Assembly (NCBI GenBank): GCA_022827055.1
Contig: JAJDTR010000070.1
Location: 1 to 40,350 of the forward strand
Origin: Candidatus Poribacteria bacterium
GTDB taxonomy: Bacteria; Poribacteria; WGA-4E; JAJDTR01
Length of the DNA: 40,350 nt
Reading direction: 5' to 3'
Under the pieces are notes generated by a model that was given only the letters and a program-made list of their open reading frames with translations, was not told where the DNA came from and made no database searches. Made by a program: the position numbers and the translations under genes. Positions 40,265 through 40,350 of this stretch are shown here, one piece after another (the first letter of the stretch is position 1; each line of letters begins with the position of its first letter).

Positions 40265-40350
40265 AATAACTACGCCGTTTGGCAACTTGTTGAGGAATAT
40301 CGCCAGTTAACAATGGCAGCAATCACATTCCATGTTTTCCCATAGTTGCG

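Overview
The window looks like a chromosomal segment of a Gram-negative-type environmental bacterium. My best guess is Candidatus Poribacteria or a related sponge/marine lineage. That guess rests on three things seen here: many single catabolic genes from large sugar- and acid-processing families, secreted proteins with dockerin, LamG, TolB and kelch modules, and long intergenic regions built almost entirely of short palindromic repeats. There is no rRNA, tRNA or other taxonomic marker in the window, so the assignment is inference from gene content and repeat style.

Layout. 1-660 is a repeat array with co-varying mini-hairpins. 667-1932 is an Asp-box (BNR) sialidase-like protein. 1992-2793 holds two tandem paralogous small membrane proteins. 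2946-4880 (minus) is a large DUF6785/DUF6784-type membrane protein. 5518-6501 (minus) is a secreted TolB-like beta-propeller. 7118-14794 (minus) is a 2,558-residue protein joining an M28 peptidase-like domain, two LysM motifs, calcium-binding repeats, a long helical region and an FtsX-type permease. 15035-15524 (minus) is a MazF/PemK-type toxin with its antitoxin. 15787-16449 (minus) is an orphan helix-turn-helix protein resembling small terminase subunits. 16664-17536 (minus) is a secreted LamG-like protein. From 18458 onward every gene is on the plus strand: an alpha/alpha-barrel-like protein, an LRR plus GHL15-like plus dockerin protein, a galactonate-dehydratase-type enolase-superfamily enzyme, an iron-dependent polyol-phosphate dehydrogenase, an AAA ATPase fused to a PD-(D/E)XK nuclease, a CehA/McbA-type PHP metallohydrolase, a luciferase-like monooxygenase paired with an HpcH/HpaI aldolase, a GH20-like glycosidase, an orphan antitoxin-like protein, a cupin/Gfo-Idh-MocA pair, an Rpn-family nuclease followed by a free-standing copy of its C-terminal domain, a kelch protein, and a truncated zinc-type alcohol dehydrogenase at the right edge.

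How they may work together. The sialidase-like, GH20-like, GHL15/dockerin and LamG proteins fit glycan binding or degradation. The sugar-acid dehydratase, polyol dehydrogenase, Gfo/Idh/MocA, cupin and aldolase fit use of the released sugars or acids. Genes are mostly monocistronic. Only three tight pairs look like operons: 30311/31510, 35268/35657 and 38909/40016.

The most interesting signals are: an Rpn nuclease with a strong internal ribosome-binding site and in-frame ATG, plus a separate downstream gene equivalent to that internal product (possible intragenic antitoxin with a stand-alone copy); a 236-bp MITE with perfect 18-bp inverted ends and 10-bp target duplications; a second MITE-like element; a shared C-terminal WGxLK tail on two unrelated secreted proteins; short hairpins whose stems change sequence but keep pairing; a 35-bp dispersed repeat, once nested inside another copy of itself; and the giant peptidase-permease fusion with a degenerate metal site. 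No CRISPR array, tRNA or rRNA gene was seen. All family calls come from reading motifs by eye; no database search was run.
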